From the NCBI GenBank assembly GCA_013399115.1, contig VXAA01003915.1, positions 235,380-299,379 on the forward strand: a stretch of 64,000 nucleotides of DNA. Reading direction: 5' to 3'. The notes under the pieces were generated by a model that had not been told where the DNA came from, did not search any database, and was given only the letters and a program-made list of their open reading frames with translations. Both the position numbers and the translations under genes were made by a program. Positions within the stretch are counted from its first letter, which is position 1. Each line of letters begins with the position of its first letter. This document shows, piece by piece, positions 24,770 through 36,413 of this stretch. This DNA comes from Anseranas semipalmata (taxonomy: Eukaryota > Chordata > Aves > Anseriformes > Anseranatidae).

Positions 24770-27399
24770 AAGATTTTGACCTGACTGTACTTTGCTGGGG
24801 AATAAAGCCATATCAAACTTGCAGATGTCTCCAGCTATGTTTACAGATTGAGGAAAGTAGCAGGGTTGCATGGCAAATATCTGACTAGACTCTTGTTGGA
24901 ACAGATTGAAGATGACTGTTACAAGGTCGAGAGCAGCTCAGGAAATTCATTGTGATCCTCATTGAAATTCAGAGAGATCAAGTTCCAGGGTTGACATTTT
25001 GGAGATGGTATTAGGATGTTCCTTAAACCTGTGTGTATTTTCATGCTTTGAGGGAAAAGGCCATGAGCTGCATGTTGATTTATCTTAATGAGCCAGGTTT
25101 TTCTGTAATGGTACCTCTAGGCCAGAGCTCCCTTCCCAGACCACAGTTTGTAGACACTGCAGTGCTTGTTGAGTTGGAAGGAGGATGTCCAGTCACTCAC
25201 CTTAGTTTCAGGCCCCAAGGCAGAAACTTAAGTTTTTCACTTCTCAGTGAGGGTCTCCTTAAATATTTCCTGTCTGTGGAACTAAAATCCTTTGGGACTT
25301 AAACACAATTTCTCTGTTGAATAACTCACTCTCTTTAGGTTCTAAATTCATTTCTTATGGCCCTACTGAGTCAGATCTCTGCTTTCGGTCATCTTCCCAT
25401 AAAGGTGATCTTTCTTGTAGCATCATGATGTCCCAAGAAGAGATGCAGGTTCTAGTTATTAATCCCATCACTTCATTATACACTTTAATTCTTTGGCAGC
25501 ACCTCCTCTAACACGATGCCCCATATTCTACTTTAAGTGGTGTGACATTCATATTGGAGTTGAGGAATCTCTTTGTGCTTTCCATGTGGTTGAAACAGGC
25601 CTTGTCTTTCTGTCAATGTAAGATCAAGATCATCAGGTGGTCCTCATAGCTGTTTGTTAGTCTGAGTTCTGCAGATGTAAGAACACACATGCAAACACCA
25701 CCCAGTCAAGTCTCCCCATCTCTGGGTCCATTTTGAGAACATCACATAGATCTGCCTTTGAGGAGTGGAAATGCATCCCCTCAGATATCGAGCTGCGTCT
25801 GTGATTCTGCAGAGGAATATCTTTGTCTCCCTGAGCAGAGGCACTGGTGGATGTTGTGACTGGAGGGACTGTGCTCCCACTCCTGTTTGTCAAGCAGTTT
25901 CATTCGTACTTGCAGAGATGCTGTGGAGCATCACCGGGGGATGTGATGTGCCATGGGTAGACAGCACCTGCACCAGTACCCGAGAGTCTGCAGATCTGCA
26001 GTCTCCACGTGATGTAGGAAAAAGATGGTCTTTCATTGTGTGAACGCATATGGGATTTTGACTAAAATAGAACAGAAACAGAGGTTGGCTGTCAGTGCCC
26101 ATGTGTATGTCTACCTCCCATGCTTCTTCCTCCCCCACCAGCATGCCCCCAGGAACCGTAAAGTTTGGGGTTTGGAGAGCACCAGGTCACTGAGTGTGAG
26201 CTGCTGGATGTGCATCAGCAGTGAGGGAGGGAGAAGCATGGCATCTGCTAGAGCTCAAGCACCTTGCCTGGAGCGCGATGCCGCAGGCACACCCGAGCAG
26301 TGGTTCCCAGGGTTGCAGGTGCTGATGAGTCACCGTCTGTTCAGTCACCGAAAGCGATCAGAGAAAGCGTGCTCCGTGAAGGGGCTCTACCCACACATCT
26401 GGTCTCCCTGAGATCAAAGTGGCTTTAAACCAAGGAAAGAAGGGAGTTGATTTGGATAGGCTGTTATGTGTTGCTAGTTTTAGTGCAGCAAGAGGAAAAA
26501 CAGATAGGTGTTGACGTATCTTTGCCTAAAGGAACACGGGAGGAGCTGGGTGGACAGGTGAAAGCAGCAGTGAAGCAGGCAGCCTGCTCTGAGAAGAGAC
26601 TGCCTTCTATGCCAGCGAAATCGGTGGTGGCCAGTAAGATGAGCAAATGCCAGCTCCTGAGCACAGAGCGAAAGAAGCTGAACCAAGTGGTTCAGTAGGT
26701 CTTACAGCTGTAATGGGTGAGAACAGGGCAGAGCAGCACACGTGTGCCTTGAGGAAAGATAGAGGTAAAGGGGAAGCTGAGGGTGGGAGGTGCATGTGAT
26801 GCACAGACTGTGCAGAAGCAGAGATAGCACTAAAACATAAAGCTTTAAATTGCTTTGAAAAATGATGATGTAAGATATCCTGGTAATAAGGGCAGAGTCT
26901 AGATTTTTATAGTTGATGAAGAAAAATATAGTGAAGTAAATGGAATTGACTATCTTCAGCAAGTTAAAAGAGAGGCAGAATGTTAAGTGAACGTTTTAAG
27001 TCAAAGGTAAAAAACCACATCACTAACATGTATTCCGGGCAGAACAGAAATCTTGCAGGTAGGGAATCCAAATGCAATTGACTGAAAGAAGTAGGAATAA
27101 GCAAAGCGCTTGAAGAACAGACACTAGGATTCATCTGCAAAGAAATCTATATGAGAGGGATCTGAAATCATAAATATAATATGCAACTTGCCAAAAACCC
27201 AGCTGAGTTGAATCTTGAGAATTTTAAGAGGCGAAATAGTAGATTCTTCAGCTGTACAAATGAAAGAGTAAGTAGAGCTGTTAAGCAGTGAGAATGAGAT
27301 AAGATCAAAGCTGATGAGATAAAGTTCCGAGTCTGCCAGAATACTTGCCTGAGTGTTAAAAATGGGTAGGATGCTGGATGGGTAGGCTAAGGCAGAACG

Positions 27400-27925
27400 G
27401 ATGCTGGATGGGGAGAACAGTGTCAGGGCCCTGATGGCACTCGCATGCCTTCATGTCCCTGACAAGCCCCACCTGGGGCCCCCTCCTGAGCTCTATTCCA
27501 GCTCAGTTCAGGCTGGGGCTGAAAGCCCTAGGTTATGTTGGAGGAGTCCTGGTCTCCAGCTCAGCCATAGTCATGCCCATGGACAGCCTGGAGCCCTCCT
27601 GATCCAGACCACGACCCACAGACTGATGTCCAGGCTTGACCTGCCTTGTCACTGTGGACCTGCCCAGTGATCATTAGACCTGACCCTAACACCAACCAGC
27701 ATATTGGCTTTCTAGCTTGTTTGAGGCCTGCACCGTCGCCGTGATACTGTCCTATGAGCTGGACTCTGTGATGGACCTGGCCACCATCCCTGGGTCTGTC
27801 CTGCTCGCCTTGCTCGGGTCCTGGCTGGTGAGGCCCCTGCCCTGCCAGCAGTGGGGTCTCCCTGGGTTCCTGGCCCACCTCCCCTTTGGGAGCAGCCCTG
27901 CCCTCACGGCCCCTGACAAAGGACA
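27400..27925. repeat. Unidentified GC-rich block, probably an interspersed repeat
   Basis: A sharply bounded C- and CCTG-rich segment sits inside AT-rich sequence. Its text (GACCTGACCCTAACACC, GAGCTGGACTCTGTGATGG, CCTTGCTCGGGTCCTGGC) has the feel of an avian LTR or dispersed GC-rich repeat, but I cannot name a family. A 14-base direct repeat (GGATGCTGGATGGG) occurs just before it, at about 27369 and 27400. A minus-strand open frame of 187 codons (27561-28124) spans most of it and shows no domain. Confidence 0.35.
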
Positions 27926-29962
27926 CCAATATTCTGAAAGAAGTAATATGGAAAACTACTGCTGCATTAGTGAAGGCTACCATTGAGGTGACAGTAGATC
28001 TGGGGTGGGGGGAGCACTCTGGATGGCCGCATGAAGGTGTTCTGACCTCACTGGTTGGAAAGTCTTTAAAACAGTTTTTGAAGGAAGGGAAGGAAGAGAT
28101 GGGAAAAGGAGTAAGACAGAACATTGTTCATCCAGGTATGTTTTTGTGCTAACAGTGATTGATTGTGTTGGCTAAGGAAATATCATCGTTCCAGCTCCTT
28201 TGGATTTCAGGACAGGGCTTAACTGTGTCGTGGGAAATTATTAGTGAAGGTGGAGGAAATGTGGGGGAGCACTAGAAGTTTGTCATCTGTCACTAGCTGA
28301 TTAATGGTTTCATCTGTTAAATGCTTTCACTAGTAGCTGTGGCCAAAAGAAAACTGGAAAGTGTTGCTAATGTTTCCTTGTGACATCGTATGAGGTGAGG
28401 ACATTCTACTTGAAAAGCTGGATGAGTTGGTGTAGCAGAAATAGGATGAAATTGCAGGATCTTGCACTGAACTACTGAGAAGATCTTCTGTTGCAAGTGA
28501 ACATTTTACTTGCTGAAACAACAAAAAGAGGTGTATTAGTGGTTTAGGAGGTGACTGTAAGTGTAGAGTGACATGCCTGTGAAGGAGGCAGACCAGTCTA
28601 GGATGTCTTGTACAGGGCATTTCCAGTACATAGGAGGTGTTAGTGCTATGGCACAAGCAGGTGTTAACATCTGGAATTTTTCATTCTGATCACTGTCCTC
28701 AGGAAACTGGATTCACACTGGTCTTGTTCTCCCCACATGCACACATCTGATATTTGGAGTTGTGCTGTTCTAGTAAGAGAAATTAAAACTGTGGGCAGGC
28801 TTTGTGTTTTCAGTAAGGAACCGAAGCCTTGAATGTGGGATCCCTTCTTGGATGAGAATTAAGGGGCTCCAGACATGTAAAACTTGTGCACAGAATATAT
28901 TAGGGCTATTGGCAATATATGGAATTAAATGTAAGTATTTTTTTAGAACCCAGTTCTTGTTGGACAACTTTCTGCTGAAATGGGCACTGAAATTTCTGTG
29001 CCTCTGCTTTGAACACAGCTCATTCTTGCTTTGGGTCAATTGCAGAGTAGTCCTGAGTCTGTGGTCTGGGGAGAATTTCTGAGAAGGAGCTCCAGCTCTG
29101 GTTAAAATTGAAGAGAAACGTTTGATAACTTCAGTTAAGACAAAATAGCTGTCTGTTTGGGATTGGTTGCAGGCACTGTAAAGTGCATATTTACTTATTA
29201 TAGCTTGTGATGTTGCAATCCCATGGAAGTGTGAGTGTCCAATTTGGGGTCATTTCACCCTGAGCTATTGCTTCTCTCTCCCCTGACCCCATTCTCTTGC
29301 ATTTTTCAAAATCACCTTTTGTGGTAAATGCTGACTCCTTCTCCCACACCTAATTGCAGTAGTGAAACAGAACTCACCTGCCATGCAGAGCTTGCTGGTC
29401 TTTGAGGAAGTGATACTCAGAAATTAAAGGACAAGTTTGGGTCTGTGAAGCAGAGTGTGCCAAATGCTTACAATGCATATGTGCAAGCAGCCTGTTGTCA
29501 CAGTACGTGGATTGAGAGAAGGTGTGATAATGGAGCATAAGCTCTCCCATGCACTGCAAGCCTGGAACCTGGCCTTGGTAGAAATCCAAGACTGTTTTGT
29601 ATCACCTTGCTACTATTTGCCTCTCTCAAGTTTTGTTTGTTTGGGGAGATATTGTAGCATCTCTCTCACTCTGTGAGAGAGCAGTTATTTATCTGCTTCC
29701 ACATACAAATCCTTCTTTGTGGAGAGAAATGTAAAGGAAGCTCTTTGCAGACTTAGGCTGTATATGAAGAGCATTTACAAATCTACTGGGTCTGTTTTTT
29801 CCCTGTGGCTGCATCTTGGCCTTTTGGGGATGGAGCTGTCCCTTCCCCCTAAAGCAGAGGAGACGTGAGATGCTCTGACAGCTCCCCTGGCTCAGACGGT
29901 CTGGAGACATTGCAGAATGCTCCTGCTCTCCGGACAGGTGTTGTCGAAGGGTGGCCAGGCCT

Positions 29963-30332
29963 TGTTGTGGTTTGACCCAGCAGGCAGCTTGAGCACCACA
30001 CAGACATTCGCTCACTCTCCCCCTNGCCCCCCCCTGGCTAGCTACCCCATATTAATTGTTCAGCATGACGTCATATGGCATGGAATATCCCTTTGGCCAG
30101 TTTGGGTCAGCTGTCTTGGTTCTGTCCCCTCCCAGCTTCTTGTGTACCCCCAGCCTGCTCGCTGGCAGGGCAGCACGAGAAGCTGAAAAGTCCTTGGCTC
30201 TGTGTAAGCACTGCTCTGCAACTACTAAAACATCGGTGTGTTATCAGCATTGTTCTCATCCTGAATTCAAAACACAGCACCGTACCAGCTACTAAGAAGA
30301 AAATTAACTCTATCCCAGCTGAAACCAGGACA
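29963..30332 (-). mobile_element. Solo LTR, avian ERVL-like, with 5-bp target duplication
   Basis: On the minus strand the element starts TGTCCTGGTTTCAGCTGGG, continues through GATAGAGTTAATTTTCTTC, TGCTTACACAGAG and CCAAAGGGATATTCC, and ends ...CAAACCACAACA, so it has TG...CA ends. It is flanked by identical 5-bp direct repeats, GGCCT, at 29958-29962 and 30333-30337, the target duplication of a single insertion. It is a solo LTR: no gag/pol sequence is beside it. At 370 bp it lacks the U3/R-region middle found in the related LTR at 57672-58259. One unresolved base (N) is at 30025 in a C run. Confidence 0.95.
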
Positions 30333-33119
30333 GGCCTTCAGTGCTGGGGAGACGCAGAGACAGAGCTGCGGAGACCTGGGAGGCTCGGAAGCCTGCTGCT
30401 GCTGAGCAGGGGCCATGGTCTAGGCTGCAGAGAGCATGTTACATGAGGCTGGGACTGACCGAGAGCTATGGTTAGTCTTGGGTGCGTAGTAACCGTGGGA
30501 CGAGCATCCTCTTATTGGAATTTTCCCTTTTTACCTCGCTTTGATTCCTGTAGAAGGATGAGAGCAGTCAGTGATGTCTGGTGAACTGTCTGCTTTGCAT
30601 GGAATGGCAGACTTCTTTCCTTATCGCCGCTCGTCTGCCCGTTTATGTGTTGCAAGATTTTCAATCGTTTTCCATCATCATAGCACCTAAATTACCATTA
30701 CATGAAACCATGTTAACTGAATTCCTAGTGGACTTAGTCTTTCTCATTTCTTTTTATGAGACAGGAAAAATAATTTTAAGATTGGGAGGGTTTCTCTCTT
30801 ACAATGGGAAGGTATTTGGTTACTTCCTCAGTACCTGAGGGTACCAGTGGAGGTAGTAGAAGGGTTTCCGCTTCTTCCTATTGTGGAAACAATTTTTGAA
30901 GAAAGATTTAGGAGCTTGAACCACCTTTTGCTCAAGAAACAAGCTTCTCATGTAAGAAGTGGTTTGAAATTGTAATAACAATTGTTGGATACTTCATATT
31001 ATTTACAAGTTTAATAATGAGAACATCGTGTTGATGTTGACCAATGTAGATATCACCAGATAATATAATAAGGGAATTTAAAAAATCATTAGCATCACTA
31101 TTCCTGAATCATCCATTCCTGCTGTGTCGTTTAGGAGAGTCTAAAGTATTTTCCAGCCCAGAACATCAGAGACACCAGAGCACGTTGTCTCTGAAGATCA
31201 TGAAGTGTTTGCATGCGTGTTGGAGCCTCGGTGCCGAAACGGCAGTTTTGTGTCTGGACCTGGACCATTGGCCAGAGCCCAGTCCAAGTCTGCCCTGTTT
31301 TGGGGAGCAGGGCTGTTTGGGCTCAGGATGGGAAGCTGGAGAAGCCGTTGGCTGTTTCTTTGGGTAGAGGGCACTGTTGTTCTTCACTCTGTCTCTGCTG
31401 CCAGCCTCAGGTGATACAAATGCGTAGGTTGCAGAGGTGGAGGAGGATTGTGGAGGATTTTGGTGCCCTAATGAATTACAGCTCTCTAATTTCCTGCAGT
31501 GAATTGATCGTCTTCCTCTTGGAGGTCTGCACCAGCCTTTGGGAAGGTTGCCTTGTTTTGCTGTGGTATCCATTTCATAACTTCATCCCTGTGTGTCCTG
31601 CATGCGAAGGGATGAGTTATCTATGCCACCTTTCCTTTCATTTTCTTGGTGCATTTCAGAGTCTGCCTTGACTCCCGGCAATCCTCCTCTGGAGAACTTT
31701 ATCCTAAAGTGAAACTGGAGTCATCTTGAACTAATCGGTGATACAGCCTCATCCATAGTGAGAATGTATGGTGTGTGGACTGACGATGTGGAATTGTAGT
31801 CCTGCAGCTGAGATGCTGATGCTGTTGGTGTCCCCGGTGGCCATTTGTATGGGTTGGGTCTCTTTGGTTTGGTAGTGATTTGCACATAGCACCCACGTAG
31901 CTTGTTGTAACAGATGGCCCAATTTAGCAATCATTGCTTTTAACGAATACCTTGCTTTTTTAAGAAGGGCTGCATGAGGAGATGAAGTACGGACAGCAGA
32001 AAGGGAAAGGAAAAAAAAGTCAGCTAAACTTCCAACAGCTGACAACGAGAAGCCCTGGCTGAGCAGCGAGCACTGGATCTGTGCACTGCAGGTTTTCTGG
32101 GTGTTTTTTTTTTTTTTGAGAGAGTCTGGACACGAGGAGAAGGAACTCCTGAGGAAGCATCTGCCCAGGGGTAGCGGGCTGGGAGTCAGAGCAGACTTCC
32201 AGCTGGATCTGGAGCCCAGCCCTGGGAGGCGCTGCAGGAAGGTGCCTGGTGTACTTCTCCAACTCTTCGATGTGGAGTTGCAGAATGATAACTGAGAAGG
32301 TGGGCACGTGGAGGCTTTGCTGCAGCCGTGCTGGGGAGCAGACCTGCACCTCAGCGCTGTGCGACGGGTGCCCGTGGCGGGTGGCAAGAAGGCGGCTCGC
32401 TCGCTCGGAGGATGCTGTGTGACAGCTTGCACGCAGGGCGCAGCCGTGGAGCGGCTCGAGCGCTGTAAATCACCCTGCTGGAACCTTTCTCTTTCACCTT
32501 CTGACTTTGAGCTCGGTCTCCTCCTTCAGTCTGTACAGTTACTGGTCCCTGAGAACAGGACTTCAGCGTGGGCTGGACCGGAGCCCTCCTTGCCCGGCCA
32601 CTGGCCTCCGCATCGTCGTGCGTGCACCAGCAGGCGGTCAGCATGCACCGGGTCTTTGCCTGGGTGGACGGGCAGCCTGGGAGGAGCGAGGGAAGCAGAA
32701 GCAAGGAATGGCAGCGTGTGTTCGCCATGCACAAGTCGTGCCTCGCGTCCTGGGGTGGCTGGCTCTGCTCAAAGCGAGGCCGGTGAATGTTGTGTACCTT
32801 GTTTTTTGCCACAGTCTCATGTACCATCCTTTTAGCCATTTACTTTCACGTTAAGAGTAGTGGTAAGGGTAGATCTGCAGCTTCAAATAGTTTCCAGTTT
32901 GTTAATACTTAAAGAAATATTCTGCTTTTACCATGGTCTCTTGGCTGGAGAGAGGTGACTCTTTCCCTTTGGCCACCCATAAGGTGACAATTCCCTGTCA
33001 GAACAGGGAATCAGAATGTCCTCACACCTGGCTCAGAAGCTCGTGTTCAGCTTTCTGCAGCTGACTACTGTCTTGGCTGGAGCTGCGCGTGCAGCACATG
33101 AACGCATGGGAGCATGTGC

Positions 33120-33260
33120 AGAGACAGCTGAAGACCTGGTAACAATAGCGCTGTAGATTATGGAGCATTGATTGACAAACCCAGCCAGCTGCCGCTGGAA
33201 GAGCATGCAAATTAAAATCATCTTCCAAGAGCTCAAATAACCTCTCATCTCCCTCCGGGC
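33120..33260. other. Candidate conserved noncoding element / enhancer
   Basis: A non-repetitive block with a dense set of recognisable developmental binding-site cores: TGATTGACA (33169-33177, PBX/PREP-type), an ATGCAAAT octamer (33205-33212, POU-type) directly followed by TAAAAT, and CAGCTG E-box cores at about 33186-33193. This combination is typical of neural enhancers. That it acts as one is inference; no conservation can be seen here. Confidence 0.3.
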
Positions 33261-35389
33261 CCAGTGCACCAACCAGTGTTGCAAGCAAAGCTGCGTTCCC
33301 CTCTAACCTGCATTTCTTGTTGTACACGAGGTGGGAACGAGTCCTCTGGGTACTTACACCAGTGTTCTAAAAATCCCCTTAAATTCTTTTTCACTTCTCT
33401 GACTTTCTTCCAAAAGCCCGATCCTGTCTCCATTATATTGCTTCTTATGTTAGGCTTCCTTTCTGTCTGTGCTGCCTTTAACCTTGATCCCCTTTGTTTC
33501 TCTGAACTTTCCTCCTCATTTTAATTAATCTGCTACTCTGCTGGCAGCCTCCTCTTTAAGTCAAGAAAAAAGGTCAACGTTATGAATATCCCAAGATTTT
33601 AAAGCTGATATAGCTTAGGTTTTAAAGGTAATATATGTTAGATTTGCTGATTTTTCCAACCCCCCCTGCCCCTCAGCAAGAACTTGCAAGTCTTGGCACT
33701 AGATTCTTTCCAGATTCACTTCCCCTTAACATTTCTGATAACAGCACTCTTCCTACTGAGTTGACCACTTAGCAGCAAAAACATGTATGTGTCATGGGTA
33801 CTTAGGTAGTCAGGCGTAGGTACTGCAGATGTTCTGGGCACGAACTGAATGTCCACATCGCTGAAGTGAGGGTTGTAGGAGTACTGAGGTCAAGCAGGGT
33901 GTATCAAGGAACAGCACAAAGTACCAAGATTTCTGTGGCAGTTACTTACAAACCTCTTAGCAATGCTTTAGCACTCGTAGCCCGTTTATCTCACTTGCAC
34001 TATGTCTTCAAGGAGTAAGGATGTAGTTGTCTTAAAGCACTCTTACGCTGACATTTGAACTGTTCAAAATTCAAGGGAAATTGAAATATAAACAAAGCAG
34101 TTGCTTAAAGTGTTTTTTCCTGGGCTGATTTGTTTAGGCTTGTAAAAGAAAAAAAAGTCTGTAGAGTTACTTCTTTAAAAGAACGAAAACAAGAACAACA
34201 ACAAAAAGCATAGCTATTTAGTATCCTACAGAAAGAATTTGGACTCAGCAGAATTGTTTTATTGACACTGCAGAGCATAAGGAGCAAGAGACTCCCTGGA
34301 ACAAAGACTTGCATTGCTGCTGCTTGTGCCTTGTAGCCTGGGAGGAGAGGAAATTCTGGCTAATGACTCTAAATGGCAACGTTAATTCTGAATTCTGCAT
34401 TGCTCTTGTTGCTGCAAAGCACTGTTCTCCACATGGTAGATGCAGGCTTGTCTGTGCCTTATTCCAAAATTCTTGAAAGAAGTCGGTCCTTTTTATTGCC
34501 GTCTGGATGCTTGACCACTGGCTTTTTTTTTCCACTTTTGTGTATTTTCTGCTTTGTCTGTTGATACTATGTAAGTTGCAGTAGTTAATGTCTTCTGATC
34601 ACTTTTGTTTCAGGCTGCTTTATATTTTATTCATTTCCAGTACTGTATTTGATATTAGCTCACATAATGAGTTAGAATTTCTTTTTCTAAGTAACTGTAT
34701 TATTATTAGTTGCTAATATCTTCTGGCACTCTTTTTTGTATTATGCATTTCCCACTGTTTCTGTAGCTCAACAGTCTTAAAGGAAATTGATGCAAATCCT
34801 TTCTATATCTAATTCACTGCCTTCCTCAGTTAACTTTTTCATTTCTTGTCTTCTGCAGCTTGCAGCAAGTGTTTGTCCAGCTTTAGGACACTGGGCAGCT
34901 GGTGAATGGAGTCGCTCAAATACTTGAGGGTAGGGGCCTTGCTCTTGATCAGGTGCCTGTCCTCAAAGCTGGCTGGACAGTCTGAACCCCAAGTGTGTGT
35001 ATGTGAAAATGTCCTGGAAGTTTGCTCCAGGAAGTTGTTTTGTGCAGGCAGGTCAAGTTCAAATTGAAGGGGTCCTAGCCATCCTCTGGAGGCCATCAGT
35101 AGTGTTTGTCTTGCCATTAACCACATGAGGAACTTGCATATCATGGGTGGTCCTGCTGGGGCCAGGTATCTCACTGTTAAGAACATTGGTTAGGGTTAGG
35201 TTTCTTTTAGGCAACCTAGATCTGCTCTATGTGCTCAGAAGATAAAGCATGATACAGCAATGCTGTAACATTCCACGTGACCCACTTGAGTAATATCAAA
35301 ATGAGCAACCTAATCAAATTATTAATTAATCAAAAGTTCTTATTGGCTTTTACTGTACCTCAACATCAGTGTCAGCCTTCCATGGTGAA

Positions 35390-36413
35390 ACTCAGAGTTG
35401 TGGTCGATGGCTCAATGTCCAGGCAGAGACCAGTGATGAGTGGTATCCCTCGGAGGTTGGTATTGGGACTGGCACTGTTTAACATCTTTGTCGGTGACAA
35501 GGACAGTGGGACTGAGTGCACCCTCAGCAAGTTTGCTGATGACACCAAGCTGAGTGGCGCAGTCGACACACTGGAGGGAAGGGATGCCATCCAGAGGGAC
35601 CTGGACAGGCTTGAGAGGTGGGCCAGTGTGAATGTCATGAAGCTCAACAAGGCCAAGGGCAAGGTCCTGGACCTGGGCAATCCCAAGCACAAATACAGGC
35701 TGGGCAGAGAACGGATTGAGAGCAGCCCTGAGGAGAAGGGCTTGGGGGTGCTGGTTGATGAAAAGTCAATGTGACCCAGCAATGGGCGCTTGCAGCCCAG
35801 AAAGCCAACTGTATCCTGGGCCGCATCAAAAGAAGTGTGTCCATCAGGTCGAGGGAGGTGATTCTCCCCCTCTGCTCTGCTCTCCTGAGACCCCACCTGG
35901 AGTACTGTGTTCAGCTCGGGGAGCCCCAACACAAGAAGGACATGGACCTGTTGGAGTGAGTCCAGAGGAGGCCACAAAGATGATCAGAAGGCTGGAACAC
36001 CTCTCCTGTAAAGAGAGGTTGAGAGAGTTGGGGTTGTTCAGCCTGGAGAGAAGACTCTGGGGAAACCTTATAGCAGCCTTCCACTACCTAAAGAGGGCCT
36101 ACAAGAAAGCTGGAGAGGGACTTTTTACAAGGGCATGTAGTGATAGGACGGGGGGTAATGACTTTAAACTAAAAGAGGATAGGTTTAGATTAGATATAAG
36201 GAAGAAATTCTTTACTATGAGGGTGGTGAGGCCCTGGAACAGGCTGCCCAGAGAAGCTGTGGATGCCCCATCCCTGGAAGTGCCCCAAGGCCAGGCTGGA
36301 TGGGGCTTTGAGCAACCTGCTCTGGTGGGAGGTGTCCCTGCCCATGTCAGGGGGTTGGAACTAGATGGGCTTTAAGGTCCCCTCCAACCCAAACTATTCT
36401 ATGATTCTGTGAT
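35390..36413 (+). repeat. CR1 LINE, 5'-truncated, decayed RT end plus 3' UTR
   Basis: It starts inside the reverse transcriptase and encodes, in broken frames, [70 protein letters not shown] and RPWNRLPREAVDAPSLE. These are the C-terminal RT and post-RT motifs of CR1. At least two frameshifts and several stops show it is dead. The 3' end is the normal CR1 tail, ACTATTCTATGATTCTGTGAT. This is the longest 3'-complete CR1 in the window. Confidence 0.95.

Noticed and set aside
26447..26698. Lys-rich plus-strand frame of 83 codons that reads like protein
   Set aside because: No family recognised, a possible upstream AG is not backed by a good pyrimidine tract, and no donor follows before the stop.
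31749..32432. 227-codon minus-strand open frame, the longest in the window
   Set aside because: Ser/Leu/Arg-rich, contains a Lys run from a homopolymer, no recognisable domain; equally long frames are expected by chance in this amount of sequence.
35716..36375. 219-codon plus frame that looks like a gene
   Set aside because: It is CR1 post-RT sequence with frameshifts, part of the 35390-36413 LINE copy.
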